A stretch of DNA of 64,000 bases from Actinomycetota bacterium (GCA_009773565.1 WSXY01000001.1:186001-250000), one strand, 5' to 3'. Positions 41,780 to 50,324 are shown, numbered from the stretch's first letter. Program-made: numbers and translations. Notes: generated by a model from the letters alone, not told the origin.

Positions 41780-42679
41780 TCAGTCGTCAAAACACGCCAC
41801 GTGCTGGATGAATACCCCGATATCGGCGATAGCGCTCTTGGCTTCCGGAAGATACGGCACGAGCGTGTGCCAGACATGCCACATACCCGGCCAGACGACC
41901 AAGCTCACGTCGACACCGGCAGCAGTCGCCTTCTCCACCAACCTGAGCGAGTCGCTCAACAGGATCTCGTCCCCGCCGACCTGTATCAGGAGCGGCGGTA
42001 GCCCGGCTAGATCCCCGTACTGCGGTGATATGAGCGGCAAACGAGGGTCTCGATCGGCGTAGTAGGCTCGGGCCATCGAGAGCGCCGAGTCCGCCTTCAG
42101 GAGTGCATCGTCCGCCTGTCGGAACGAATCCCCGGTGCCTTCAAGATCGGTCATCGGCGAGATACAGACTGCCGCTGCCGGCAACTCGTCGCCCGCATCG
42201 CGCAACGCCATGAGCGTCGTGAGGGCCAGGTTGCCCCCGGCAGAGTCGCCGGCGATAACGATCTCCTGCGGCGATGTCCCGCTTTCGACAAGCCACCGAT
42301 ACGCGGCGAGACAGTCTTCCAGCGCGGCGGGAAATGGATGCTCTGGCGCGAGCCGGTAGTCTACCGCGAGCGCGCGGCATCCGGCGGCCTGGCAGATATG
42401 GGAGACCATCCAGCGGTGGCTGTTGTACCAGCCCATGATCCATCCGCCACCGTGAAGGTAGAGAATGACTGACCGGGAGCTTGCTTCTGCGGGCGAGATC
42501 CATTCGACAGGAACTCCGGCGGCCGTGGCTGATTTCGTTGTCACGCCTCGCGGCAACCGCTGCTTCTTGGCTCCAGCCCCCACGAACGTCCGCAGTTCTG
42601 TCACGGATGAGATCGAGTCCATCCGGGCAGAGAAAGCCTTCATCGCGAGTCGAAAGACATTCGTGCGCATGCCTGACAT
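41780..42679 (-). CDS. Alpha/beta hydrolase, hormone-sensitive-lipase family
   Basis: A 299-aa esterase. Oxyanion motif HGGGWIMGW, nucleophile GDSAGGNLAL (Ser), acid in QVGGDEILLSDS and catalytic His in MWHVWH. 'YRLAPEHPFPAALEDC' is typical of the HSL family. It probably hydrolyses short-chain acyl esters in the cytosol. ATG 42679 follows GAGGCTGGA; two in-frame ATGs upstream lack a site. Confidence 0.88.
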   Translation of the reverse strand: MSGMRTNVFRLAMKAFSARMDSISSVTELRTFVGAGAKKQRLPRGVTTKSATAAGVPVEWISPAEASSRSVILYLHGGGWIMGWYNSHRWMVSHICQAAGCRALAVDYRLAPEHPFPAALEDCLAAYRWLVESGTSPQEIVIAGDSAGGNLALTTLMALRDAGDELPAAAVCISPMTDLEGTGDSFRQADDALLKADSALSMARAYYADRDPRLPLISPQYGDLAGLPPLLIQVGGDEILLSDSLRLVEKATAAGVDVSLVVWPGMWHVWHTLVPYLPEAKSAIADIGVFIQHVACFDD

Positions 42680-42736
42680 TCCAGCCTCAGTTCCGTGGTC
42701 GAGCACGGGCCTTGCATACGTCAACGCACGACTAGT

Positions 42737-42940
42737 CTAGCGCTTCAAGTCACTGGGGCTCGACGAATCCACCTGATCGAGGCGAGCCTTCAATTCATCG
42801 TTCTCATCCGTGATCGATTCGATATAGGCAGACAGGTGGGATAGCTTCTCGGCAAGCCACTTGAACCCGACGCGGCTCGCGACGAGAACACGCATGGACT
42901 CTATGAACGCCAGCGCTTCGTCTTTCGTGTACTCAGGCAT
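42737..42940 (-). CDS. Small coiled-coil-like hypothetical protein
   Basis: A 67-aa cytosolic protein made of two predicted helices (KDEALAFIESMRVLVASRV and 'LAEKLSHLSAYIESITDEND', followed by ELKARLDQV). The heptad-like spacing suggests a coiled coil. No signal or known domain. It lies between the hydrolase and the DUF3052-like gene on the same strand. Confidence 0.55.
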   Translation of the reverse strand: MPEYTKDEALAFIESMRVLVASRVGFKWLAEKLSHLSAYIESITDENDELKARLDQVDSSSPSDLKR

Positions 42941-42980
42941 AGGGGTTGATCCCGTCAGTCATAAAGCACCGGCCGTCGGC

Positions 42981-43355
42981 TTACGCTGGTCGTAATCGGA
43001 ACGCCGACCACGTCTCGTTGATGCCCACGAGGCCCAGTGGTCGCATATTCAGCCGCTCGGCGATGGCCCAGACGCTGTCCCGGTTCATATCAAAACCCGC
43101 GGCCTTTGAACCCTTGCGAAAGAAGACCCAGAGCGCGGCTCCGGGTGCGAGACTCGCAACTGCTGGCGGCATCTGCGCTTCGAGTTCTGCACACGTGCTC
43201 ACGAAGAGGAACACCAACCGGGCAGCGTCGGGCTCAACAAAGGTCACGTCATCCGGCAACCCGAGCGCCTCGATGACACCGGGGACGCCGTTGATGATGG
43301 CGATCGCGGTTTCCGGTTTGATTCGAGCCTTCTCGGCAACGCTCTTCTCGGACAT
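42981..43355 (-). CDS. Conserved hypothetical protein, DUF3052-like
   Basis: A 124-aa cytosolic protein. 'LGLPDDVTFVEPDAARLVFLFVST', 'APGAALWVFFRKGS' and the C-terminal 'VGINETWSAFRLRP' match the general pattern of DUF3052 (a SAM-fold-like small domain found in Actinobacteria, where the end reads W-S-x-x-R). GAGGACC precedes the ATG. Function unknown. Confidence 0.65.
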   Translation of the reverse strand: MSEKSVAEKARIKPETAIAIINGVPGVIEALGLPDDVTFVEPDAARLVFLFVSTCAELEAQMPPAVASLAPGAALWVFFRKGSKAAGFDMNRDSVWAIAERLNMRPLGLVGINETWSAFRLRPA

Positions 43356-43485
43356 AGGTCCTCCTGCCGTCTACGCACATCATAGCCGTGCGCGTGCCTT
43401 GCCAGTCGCGAGCATCCTCTATCGTGCGTTTACCCCACCCGAACGGTCTGGCATATTTGTGTGAGCGACGAACGGAGGGTTTGGA

Positions 43486-43770
43486 TTGATCAAAGCGCAT
43501 ATCGACCTGACAAGAGATGACGTACTTCTCGCAACGCTCACGTGGCACAAGCTGGACGAGAGCGGAAAGATGCTCGACATCGGCTTTGACTTCACCGATG
43601 CAATTGATGAAGAGCTGAAGGCGCGCGTGATCGAAGTCTGCGCGATTCCCATCAGCATCAGCCAGGGTGGCGTGAGCACGGGGACGGCGTACCCCGGAAG
43701 CAGCAAGCACTTTGAGAACCTTCCCAAGCACCTGGAACGACTGGGATGCAGGGTTCGTAGCTACTACTGA
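43486..43770 (+). CDS. Hypothetical protein with TTG start
   Basis: A 94-aa protein beginning at TTG 43486, 6 nt after GGAGGG. It is mostly charged and soluble: 'MIKAHIDLTRDDVLLATLTWH', 'LDIGFDFTDAIDEELKARV', 'VSTGTAYPGSSKHFENLPK'. No signal, metal or catalytic motif is visible. Divergent from the DUF3052-like gene. Family not recognised. Confidence 0.6.
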   Translation: MIKAHIDLTRDDVLLATLTWHKLDESGKMLDIGFDFTDAIDEELKARVIEVCAIPISISQGGVSTGTAYPGSSKHFENLPKHLERLGCRVRSYY

Positions 43771-43858
43771 GTCGAGCAGATTCGCGCGTCAACGCCGCTG
43801 CTTCGGGTATGCAAGAGTAACTGAAGCGACAAGAGTCCCTAGTGCATGGAGGCGACCA

Positions 43859-44269
43859 ATGACCATCGGCAAGCTGGGCCTGCTGTACGGCGCATGCATC
43901 GTTGCGTTCTTCGCAATCGACTTCGTGTGGCTTTCGACTATGACTTCGCGCTTCTACCAGCCGCTACTCGGCGACCTGATGGCAACGAAACCGAAGTTGG
44001 CCGTCGCCGCAGGCTTCTATCTGCTCTACGTGATCGGCGTCGTTGCGCTTGCGGTGGTTCCCGGGCTCCGGGAAGGGGCTGTCCTTGGCGCATTGTGGCG
44101 TGGAGCGCTCTTCGGACTCCTCGCATACGCCACGTATGACCTGACAAACCTGTCGACCATCCAGGACTGGCCCTGGCAGCTCGCCGTCGTGGACATGGTC
44201 TGGGGCACGGTGCTCACAGGTTCGGTTTCGGTCATCGGTTACTACGCCGGAAAGCTGATCGGCATCTAG
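43859..44269 (+). CDS. DUF2177 membrane protein
   Basis: A 136-aa protein with four hydrophobic helices: 'LGLLYGACIVAFFAIDFVWLS', a Pro/Lys loop (MATKPKLAVAAGFYLL), 'VIGVVALAVVPGLR' and 'GALFGLLAYATYDLTNLST'. The FAxDFxWL start and 'TYDLTN' are the signatures of DUF2177. GGAGGCGACCA precedes ATG 43859, favoured over the longer open frame from 43712. Its stop overlaps the stop of the convergent DUF1295 gene by 4 bp. Confidence 0.85.
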   Translation: MTIGKLGLLYGACIVAFFAIDFVWLSTMTSRFYQPLLGDLMATKPKLAVAAGFYLLYVIGVVALAVVPGLREGAVLGALWRGALFGLLAYATYDLTNLSTIQDWPWQLAVVDMVWGTVLTGSVSVIGYYAGKLIGI

Positions 44270-45063
44270 GACTTGCGGACCGGGAGCGGCAAGAATGCAC
44301 TTGTCCGCGCCTTATACGCCTCCCACTCAGGCTTACCTTCGCGCGGGCGTTCGACGAGCGGGATACCCGAGACCTTCGTGAGCAGCCACGTGATCATGAT
44401 CGGGCCGATAAGACCGAACCATCCGCCCGTGATGCTGAGCGCCATGATGCCAAGGCCCCACCACATCATCGCCTCACCGAAGTAGTTGGGGTGGCGCGTG
44501 AATCGCCAAAGACCCTGGTCCATGATGTGGCCCTTGTTCGCAGGGTCGGCAAGGAAGCGGGCGAGCTGGGCATCCCCGACGGCTTCGAACATGAAGCCAA
44601 AGACCCAGACTCCAATACCGGCGAAGTCGAGCACGCCGAGCCCGGGCCCGACGGCGGAGCCCATCACCTGTACCGGTGCCGAGATGAACACCATGAACAC
44701 TCCCTGGAGCATGAATATCTGGAAGAAGGAGCGCGGCACGAACCAGCGGCCCCAGGATCGGCGCCACTCGGCATAGCGAGAATCCTCGGTCTTGCCGGGG
44801 CGCAGGTTACGCCGGGCGATGTGCCACGCGAGACGGGCGCCCCAAACGAAGACGAGTGCGCTCGCGATGTACAGTCGTGCAGAAGGAGACGGGTCGGCTC
44901 GCATAAGCAACCAGACAGCGATCGTGATGAAGCCAAGACCCCAGGCGATATCGACGATATCGTTACGTCGGGCGATCATCGCAGCGACAAACCAGGCGAT
45001 CATATAGACGAAGACCAACGGCGCCACTGACGCGGCCGTCTGCAGGATAGGATCGATTGTCAT
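44266..45063 (-). CDS. DUF1295 / steroid 5-alpha-reductase-like membrane protein
   Basis: A 265-aa polytopic protein with seven or eight helices. The C-terminal part has the DUF1295 pattern 'QGLWRFTRHPNYFGEAMMWWG' (H-P-N-Y-F/L-G-E) and 'RPREGKPEWEAYKARTSAF', and an N-terminal 'DIVDIAWGLGFI'. Related to ICMT and steroid reductases that use NADPH or SAM on hydrophobic substrates in the membrane. AAGGAGGATGAAG precedes the ATG. Adjacent to DUF2177; convergent gene pairs of these two families are seen in other genomes. Confidence 0.88.
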   Translation of the reverse strand: MTIDPILQTAASVAPLVFVYMIAWFVAAMIARRNDIVDIAWGLGFITIAVWLLMRADPSPSARLYIASALVFVWGARLAWHIARRNLRPGKTEDSRYAEWRRSWGRWFVPRSFFQIFMLQGVFMVFISAPVQVMGSAVGPGLGVLDFAGIGVWVFGFMFEAVGDAQLARFLADPANKGHIMDQGLWRFTRHPNYFGEAMMWWGLGIMALSITGGWFGLIGPIMITWLLTKVSGIPLVERPREGKPEWEAYKARTSAFLPLPVRKS

Positions 45064-45139
45064 GCTGCTTCATCCTCCTTGGTTCATCGCAGCCTGGCCC
45101 TTTACGCGCGCGCAGTACGAACGAGTACCGTTACGGACC

Positions 45140-46000
45140 TCAGCGAAGGGGTTCTATCGTCTCGTACGCGAGGCCGATCGCGGGACCGACGTGCACGCCA
45201 ATTACTGCCGAGACACCGATGATAGGAACGGGCCAACCCGCTATGGGCTCGATTCTCTCGCGCGCGAACCGCTCCGCGCCCGCCTCGTCCACTATCAGCT
45301 GGACCGCCGCCCGCCTGAGTCCGTAGCGCTCAGCATCTCGCTGCATGATGGTCGCGATGCGCGCGAGGGCTCTGTCGTATGTGCGAACGCTCGCCGCAAC
45401 GGCTGTCGTTCCGTTCGCTGCAGTCAGAATAGGGACGATTCGTAGCATGCTGCCAAGCAACTTCGCAGCCCCCGAGATACGTCCGCCACGGGCCAGGTAT
45501 TCAAGACTCCTCGGCGCGAAGAGGAACCGGGTCCTACTCACCGTCGCCCGGGCTGCTGCGGCACATTGGGCGAGATCCCCGCCCCCCTCGGCACATTCGG
45601 CAGCCGCAAGGACGGCAAATCCCTCCTGCATCGAGTTCGACTCGGAATCGACCAGTTCGATGCGCGCGTCAAGATGCCTCTCCAGCGTCAGCGCGGCACC
45701 CATCTCAGCCGAACGGAACGTAGAGCTCATCTTCGCCGAGATAAGCACGGCAAGAACGTCATCGCCGCGCTCGACGGCACGAGAGAACGCATCGTCAAAG
45801 TCGGCTGGCGTAGGCTGCGATGTCGTCGGAAGATCCCGTGCATCCGAAAGACGCTCATACAACGCCGGAAGATCGATCTCGGCCTCGCGCATGGAGCGAC
45901 CATTCTCGCTCACATAGAGTTGAACCACGTCGATGTCGAAGCGCTCTATCTCCGCTTGCGGGAGGGAGCTGGCTGAATCGGTGATGACACTGACGCCCAT
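45140..46000 (-). CDS. DegV-family fatty-acid-binding protein
   Basis: A 286-aa protein: 'VSVITDSASSLPQAEIERFD' at the N-terminus, the acid 'TTSQPTPADF' with the fatty-acid-head Thr/Ser region, 'SSTFRSAEMGA', 'LEYLARGGRISGAAKLLGSML' and a C-terminal 'GVHVGPAIGLAYE'. This is the two-domain DegV fold that binds long-chain fatty acids and delivers them to fatty-acid kinase for phospholipid synthesis. GGGGGCGG precedes ATG 46000. Confidence 0.9.
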   Translation of the reverse strand: MGVSVITDSASSLPQAEIERFDIDVVQLYVSENGRSMREAEIDLPALYERLSDARDLPTTSQPTPADFDDAFSRAVERGDDVLAVLISAKMSSTFRSAEMGAALTLERHLDARIELVDSESNSMQEGFAVLAAAECAEGGGDLAQCAAAARATVSRTRFLFAPRSLEYLARGGRISGAAKLLGSMLRIVPILTAANGTTAVAASVRTYDRALARIATIMQRDAERYGLRRAAVQLIVDEAGAERFARERIEPIAGWPVPIIGVSAVIGVHVGPAIGLAYETIEPLR

Positions 46001-46155
46001 GCACCGCCCCCTTGTTTCTGGTCGCTCACACACTGGCACCTTCTAGGTGATTCTACCCAGCAAGCGCCACTTGGATGCGCAAAGCGACCGCATTCTGAGA
46101 GCGGCACGGCCGTCTCTATGCAACGGTGATTCGCGCGATCAGCGACGTCCGTCGG

Positions 46156-46329
46156 CTACCGCTTCCGAGAAACGGACACCAGATAGCCGATGGCGCCGAT
46201 CAAGCCGGCGAACCCGAACAGCACGGCTGCCACGACAGCCGCAACCGCAAGGAGTTGCCCGGGCCGCACGTCTGCAATCGCGGCCGATCGGCCATTGCCC
46301 TCGAGAGCATGCATCTCAATCCCTTTCAT
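46156..46329 (-). CDS. 57-aa single-span membrane protein
   Basis: ATG 46329 follows GGAGACCGC. The product has a polar start (MKGIEMHALEGNGRSAAI), one long hydrophobic helix (about residues 26-50, LLAVAAVVAAVLFGFAG...) and a basic tail SRKR. Orientation is probably C-in. Such small proteins are often missed. It lies 88 nt after the frameshifted PH-domain gene on the same strand. No homologue is recognised. Confidence 0.5.
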   Translation of the reverse strand: MKGIEMHALEGNGRSAAIADVRPGQLLAVAAVVAAVLFGFAGLIGAIGYLVSVSRKR

Positions 46330-46417
46330 GCGGTCTCCGCAGCGCTCGGAGCATCGGCAGCAGTCCCACAGCCACTAGCGTAGGGCCTTCGACTACGCCG
46401 GACGAGCGTTCGAACGA

Positions 46418-46890
46418 TCATGGTGACCCGGACCTGGGGCGCACAAGTCGGTCGTTGTTGAGTACCAACCCCGTGCTGCTAGCGAGCGTCAAGAGGAACT
46501 CCTCTCGCTCTGCCGGGGAGATAAGACTCATCCCCGAGAGCCCGTCGCCGGTGCGAATCGCGAGGCGATCCAGCGAGAGGGCGGGCGAAGACAGCGGGTT
46601 ATGCGTCCGGTAGACCTCGCGGATGGCGGCCAGGTCGATGTACCGCCGTACGACGCCGAATCGTATGACCAGACGGTCACTCGAAAGACCGTAGCGAACA
46701 GGTATCACGAGGAGTCCGTAGATGGCCGCCACTATGCCGCACGCTACAGCCGTGCCCATGATTGCTTCGCCATCGCCGTCTCTGACAGCCCCGGCCAGGG
46801 CCCTGAGCTCGATGATGGGCAACGCGACCAGGATCAGCCTCATCACCAGTCGATCTTGGAGCGGAACCATCTCACTTCCGCGTCTGACAT
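46418..46890 (-). pseudogene. Bacterial PH-domain (bPH_6-like) protein, frameshifted
   Basis: ATG 46890 has GGAAGGGAG at ideal spacing and encodes 'MSDAEVRWFRSKIDW', the classic start of bacterial PH-domain membrane proteins (FRSKIDWWL). The next codon should be TGG, but the sequence TGGTGATG gives TGA (46845-46843) and the homologous continuation 'MRLILVALPIIELRALAG' is in another frame, starting at ATG 46843. One missing G would restore a single frame. The rest of the gene is intact: two hydrophobic segments, then a PH-like sheet (YGLSSDRLVIRFGVVRRYID) and 'RLAIRTGDGLSGMSLI'. Either a real frameshift, a sequencing error, or TGATG restart producing two peptides. Total about 157 codons. Confidence 0.7.
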
Positions 46891-46995
46891 GCGAATCTCC
46901 CTTCCGATTCATTACTCGGGAAGTTGCGTTCATTCTAGGTTCGTGGGGCACGAGCGGCGAGTGAAACGAGTCCGCTCGATGTCCCTGTGTAGTCC

Positions 46996-47080
46996 GGCTG
47001 AACGTGTTGCGCATGAGCGAACACCGATGCGCCATTGGGTAGTCTAGCTGTGGGCGCTTTGCTCCATGCGCTTGTTCGGC
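46996..47080 (-). repeat. attC-like hairpin (integron cassette recombination site candidate)
   Basis: Reading the minus strand from 47080 to 46996, GCCGAAC and GTTCAGC form a 7-bp outer pair with one mismatch, resembling R'' and R' of attC. Inside, GCGCATGGAGC pairs with GCTCATGCGC over 10 bp with a single extrahelical G, a hallmark of attC, and GCGCC/GGCGC pairs further in. The total length is 85 bp and the stop codon of the CPBP protease lies inside it. The fixed bases deviate from RYYYAAC/GTTRRRY by one position each, so this is degenerate at best. Confidence 0.45.
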
Positions 47081-47958
47081 AGCATTTCCTCGGCGTGCTT
47101 GCTGCCATCGAGCTGCTCGTCGTCCAGCAGATCAGGACTCCCGAGTCTTCGTCGTGCGTTCCTCGACCGGACGATCATGGCGATAACACCGGTCAGCAGC
47201 GTCAGGCCAGCCCAGATCCAGTAGCGCGGCTGCGCTGCGCCCTCGGCCATCACGATCGTAGGGAACAGCGGAACGAACGCGTTCCCCCAGCCGTGGGTGA
47301 CGAGACCGACCATGGTGCGCTTGCCCGCGGCCTCGCGCACTGCGGCGTAGAAGTAGCAGTAGCCGATCAGGATGAGCGTAAAACCGAGGAAAGGCGCGAA
47401 GCACTGGCTCGTTCCCGGTATGAAGATCAGCGGCACGTGCCACACAGCCCAGATCACCGCGAGAACCAGGTTGCCCAGCCAGGGCCCCAGCCGCTCCTCC
47501 AGCGGATCCAGGATGTATCCGCGCCAGCCCAGCTCCTCCTGTCCGCCGCCGAAGAAGATCATCAGCAGCAGGTACGGTGCGAAGGTCCACACGGCGGGCA
47601 GCATCATCTTCAGACGCGGCGCTCCCCACAGCTCCGGCAGTATCCACGCCAGCCAGGTGGTCACGCCGAGCACCAGCGGGGGCGCGAGCCATCCCCACCA
47701 GCCGAAGCGAAGATCCAGCAGGCCGCGCAGGTACTCGCGAACCGCGCCCTTGCCGTGCAATGTCCGCAGGCAGTAGAACGCTCCCGCCGCAGGCCCGAAG
47801 ACACCCACAGCGATCCACGGCACGGTCACGGCGCCAAGCAAGTCCTTCACGATCGGGATGATGCCCGCCCCCGCCAGGACCAGCGGCAGCCAGATCAACC
47901 ACGACCAGGCGAACGTGACTACGAAGAACCGGTAGGGGAACCGTCCGCGCTCTTCCAT
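47044..47958 (-). CDS. CPBP-family intramembrane metalloprotease
   Basis: A 304-aa protein with about eight membrane helices. CPBP/Abi motif 1 is EELGWRGYI (EExxxR); motif 2 is WHVPL. A conserved 'THGWGNAF' (His) follows. These form a metal-dependent protease site in the membrane, as in prenyl-protein type II CAAX proteases and bacteriocin-immunity proteins. ATG 47958 follows GGAGAAGG. The last residues (PNKRMEQSAHS) are encoded by the attC-like hairpin, so the C-terminus may derive from that element. Confidence 0.88.
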   Translation of the reverse strand: MEERGRFPYRFFVVTFAWSWLIWLPLVLAGAGIIPIVKDLLGAVTVPWIAVGVFGPAAGAFYCLRTLHGKGAVREYLRGLLDLRFGWWGWLAPPLVLGVTTWLAWILPELWGAPRLKMMLPAVWTFAPYLLLMIFFGGGQEELGWRGYILDPLEERLGPWLGNLVLAVIWAVWHVPLIFIPGTSQCFAPFLGFTLILIGYCYFYAAVREAAGKRTMVGLVTHGWGNAFVPLFPTIVMAEGAAQPRYWIWAGLTLLTGVIAMIVRSRNARRRLGSPDLLDDEQLDGSKHAEEMLPNKRMEQSAHS

Positions 47959-48165
47959 CTACGCCTTCTCCGCCACAACGAAGCACCCCGATACCCCGTG
48001 ATGTGTCTTCTCGGTATGGATAACCCGAAGATCCCCGCCCACCGTCGGGTTCTCCAGCTCAGAAGACCAGAATCTGTTCACCGGCGCAAGTTCTTTCCCA
48101 ACTCCTGGTTGGACCGGACTGCTTCTGCCCAGAGCCCGCCGTCTGATTCACGGGTCGGTGCAGAC

Positions 48166-48855
48166 TCACTGCGCTCCGGCCGGTACCATTGCTGACTCGT
48201 CGAACCCCTTCACGACGAGCCATACGGCCAGAGCCAACTGCTGTAATCCCAGGACTGCCGTCAGGGTCAAATAGGTGGGCGTCACAACCTCGATCAGGCG
48301 GCACATCACCAGCAGGCTTGCAGACATGGCGAAGGAAAGCCCGACGAAGCCCCAGCCCGAGAGCCACCGGGGGACCAGCCTCGCCCGGTAGAGGACCCAG
48401 TAGTACATGGCGTCGCCAGCGATCAGAGCCAGAATCATCGCAACGTGGTTCATGCCGTCACGCGCACTTCGCAGTAACGACCCCAGGGTCTCGAAATATG
48501 ATGCCACCGGAGCGCCCGCGCCCACGAACCGGCTGCTCAGGTCGAGCAGAAGCAGCAGGATGAGCGCTCCGACCATATTGAGGATCCCAGCCGATATCCT
48601 GAAGCCGAGGAAGCCCGTGGCCGCGGTCGGGCCATATCGCCTGAGGACCGGATGCAGGGCTACGGCCACGCCCGCATACGCACCTGCCGTGACGAGCTGG
48701 AACAGCGCTCCGACGACCACCTGCGTCCCGTTCGCGCTGGTCTCGCGGAGGTAGTTCGGCCCGTCCACAGCGCCCACGATGCTCAGCACTCCGGCCGCAG
48801 TGCCGACAAGGAACAGCACTCCGGCGGTGATAGCGGCTCTTCGCGTCGAGGTCAT
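48166..48855 (-). CDS. DUF4386 membrane protein
   Basis: A 229-aa protein with six helices, in the DUF4386 pattern: 'RRAAITAGVLFLVGTAAGVLS', 'GALFQLVTAGAYAGVAVALHP', 'YGPTAATGFLGFRI' and 'VLYRARLVPRWLSGWGFVG'. GGAGCGAAC precedes ATG 48855. A longer frame upstream to 49197 overlaps the SDR gene in another frame and is rejected. Function unknown. Confidence 0.83.
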   Translation of the reverse strand: MTSTRRAAITAGVLFLVGTAAGVLSIVGAVDGPNYLRETSANGTQVVVGALFQLVTAGAYAGVAVALHPVLRRYGPTAATGFLGFRISAGILNMVGALILLLLLDLSSRFVGAGAPVASYFETLGSLLRSARDGMNHVAMILALIAGDAMYYWVLYRARLVPRWLSGWGFVGLSFAMSASLLVMCRLIEVVTPTYLTLTAVLGLQQLALAVWLVVKGFDESAMVPAGAQ

Positions 48856-48874
48856 GTTCGCTCCATCCTCCCCG

Positions 48875-49624
48875 TCACGCCTTGGCGGCATTTGCGATGA
48901 CCGGCAGAAGGCCTTTCCAGGTGCCCCATACCTGCGGCTCCGTGACCAGGTCGCACATGAAGTGCGCGACATTGGCCATGCTGGTGTCGTCCGGCTTGGC
49001 GAGGCTGCTGACGAAGCTCTCGTGCAGCGCGTACTTTGAGACGTCGCCCTCCACGAGTGTGTCGCAACGCACGACCGCCCACTGGACGAAGGGGCTGCTG
49101 CTGCCGACCTTCTCGAGCAGGTAGTCGGCGGCGTCCTGGTTGTCCTTCGCAGGCGGGACGAGAGCTCGCAGGAGCGCCACAAACGCCCTCTCGGCACTGC
49201 CGCGGCGAGGGTCGAGGGCGTGGGAACGGTGGACTGAGACGCTGCTCATCAGGACGACCTTGAGGGGCTCGGTCGGCTCAAGCGCGACCGCTGCCGCGCA
49301 CACTCGCTCGACCATCGGCGCGACGAGTTCGCGCGGAGCGCCGAAGATGCCCTTGAGGTCGGTCGTGTGGCCCAGGCAGCTGATGACCGCGTCGCACCCG
49401 CGGACCTGCTCGAGCATCTCCTCGCTAGAGAGCGCGAGCACGTCGGCCTCGATCACCGTCAGCCTGGGATGCCCGGCGACTCCTTCGGGGAGCCGGTTGG
49501 CGGACCTCACGATCGCGCGGACGTGGACCCCGCGGTCGAGCAGCTGCTTCAGGACGCGGCCGCCGGTGCGCCCGGTGCCGCCAAGGAGCAGTACCAGGTG
49601 TTCTTGAACGGGATTCGTGTTCAT
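48875..49624 (-). CDS. NAD(P)-binding atypical SDR (NmrA-like) protein
   Basis: A 249-aa protein. The N-terminal Rossmann motif is VLLLGGTGRTGGRVLKQLLD (GGTGxTG), then 'VIEADVLALSSEEMLEQVRG', 'AVISCLGHTTD' and 'KVVLMSSVSVHRSHALD'. No catalytic Tyr-x3-Lys is visible, so it is probably a non-catalytic or isomerase-type nucleotide-sensing member. ATG 49624 overlaps the XRE regulator stop by 4 bp, so the two are linked. Confidence 0.85.
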   Translation of the reverse strand: MNTNPVQEHLVLLLGGTGRTGGRVLKQLLDRGVHVRAIVRSANRLPEGVAGHPRLTVIEADVLALSSEEMLEQVRGCDAVISCLGHTTDLKGIFGAPRELVAPMVERVCAAAVALEPTEPLKVVLMSSVSVHRSHALDPRRGSAERAFVALLRALVPPAKDNQDAADYLLEKVGSSSPFVQWAVVRCDTLVEGDVSKYALHESFVSSLAKPDDTSMANVAHFMCDLVTEPQVWGTWKGLLPVIANAAKA

Positions 49625-49845
49625 GATGCTTCCTTCGGGTAGTGGAATACGTCGTCGAGCGGCACGCCGAACACGCCGGCGATCTGGAATGCCGTCTCGA
49701 GTGACGGCGAGTAGCGACCCTGTTCTATCGCGATGATGGTCTGTCGGGTCACATGCACCCGCTTCGCAAGCGCTGCCTGCGTCATCTCGCCCGCGGCAAA
49801 TCGGAGCGCACGGATGCTGTTTGAGACCCGCGTCGGCTTGACCAT
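49621..49845 (-). CDS. XRE-family helix-turn-helix regulator
   Basis: A 74-aa protein that is almost entirely one HTH_3 domain: 'IRALRFAAGEMTQAALAKRVHVTRQTIIAIEQGRYSP' (shown in two parts it contains Q-x-x-L-A, TRQTI and E-Q-G). It is 2 nt downstream of a membrane protein, the standard pair in which the HTH protein represses the pair's own promoter. The TTGACA-17-TACAGT promoter at 50362-50390 is its likely target. Confidence 0.9.
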   Translation of the reverse strand: MVKPTRVSNSIRALRFAAGEMTQAALAKRVHVTRQTIIAIEQGRYSPSLETAFQIAGVFGVPLDDVFHYPKEAS

Positions 49846-49847
49846 GA

Positions 49848-50324
49848 CTAGAAGCCCCTGCGGTAGGCGATAAGCTTGGCCACCGAGGCAACGAGCGCTC
49901 CGACCACGAACGACAGGTAGAGCGCGTTTGCAATCCAGAACTGGTCGTAGCGGAGCATTGCCAGGGCCATCACCCCGACCGCCCCGGCCGATGTGACATA
50001 GTAGCCGATCAGTTCACCGCGGCGGTTGATGTCGGCGTCCCGCTCGTCCATCCGGTCGAGGTCATCGACCGCATCCTCGGCAGAGCCCTCGCCCGTGATC
50101 TCAGCGGTCACTGCGGCCCCGATCGCCGTGACGATCGCCGTCACGATGGCGCCGATGACGGTGAGCACGACGAGCAGGCCTATGGCGATAAGCAACGGCA
50201 CCTGGTAGGCGATCTCAGCGGCCGGCACCGTCCGCACTTCACCGAGGATGATTGAGAAGTAGACGGCCGCAACGCTTGTCGATACCACCGCGCTCACCCA
50301 GGTGAGCTTCTCCTCGAATGCCAT
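49848..50324 (-). CDS. Four-span membrane protein paired with XRE regulator
   Basis: A 158-aa protein with ATG 50324, 5 nt after AAGGAGGTC. Helices lie near residues 10-28 (VSAVVSTSVAAVYFSIIL), 42-70, 98-118 and 125-150, with a charged loop DDLDRMDERDADINRRGE. The pairing with an XRE regulator in the order membrane protein-HTH is widespread in archaea and bacteria (DUF2178-like). Function unknown. Confidence 0.75.
   Translation of the reverse strand: MAFEEKLTWVSAVVSTSVAAVYFSIILGEVRTVPAAEIAYQVPLLIAIGLLVVLTVIGAIVTAIVTAIGAAVTAEITGEGSAEDAVDDLDRMDERDADINRRGELIGYYVTSAGAVGVMALAMLRYDQFWIANALYLSFVVGALVASVAKLIAYRRGF

Noticed and set aside
46843-46845. TGA in the PH-domain gene as a second selenocysteine codon
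   Set aside because: The family has Trp here, not Cys, there is no SECIS-like hairpin downstream, and the continuation is in a different frame, so a one-base deletion explains it better.
47959-48081. 40-codon minus-strand frame ending directly before the CPBP start (ends ...HTEKTHHGVSGCFVVAEKA)
   Set aside because: The end looks protein-like and could be the tail of a lost methyltransferase, but there is no SD, no start and nothing homologous before it; too weak to list.
47035-48195. 386-aa plus-strand frame opposite the CPBP protease
   Set aside because: Gln/His/Arg-rich low-complexity product, no start site; the minus-strand genes are clear.
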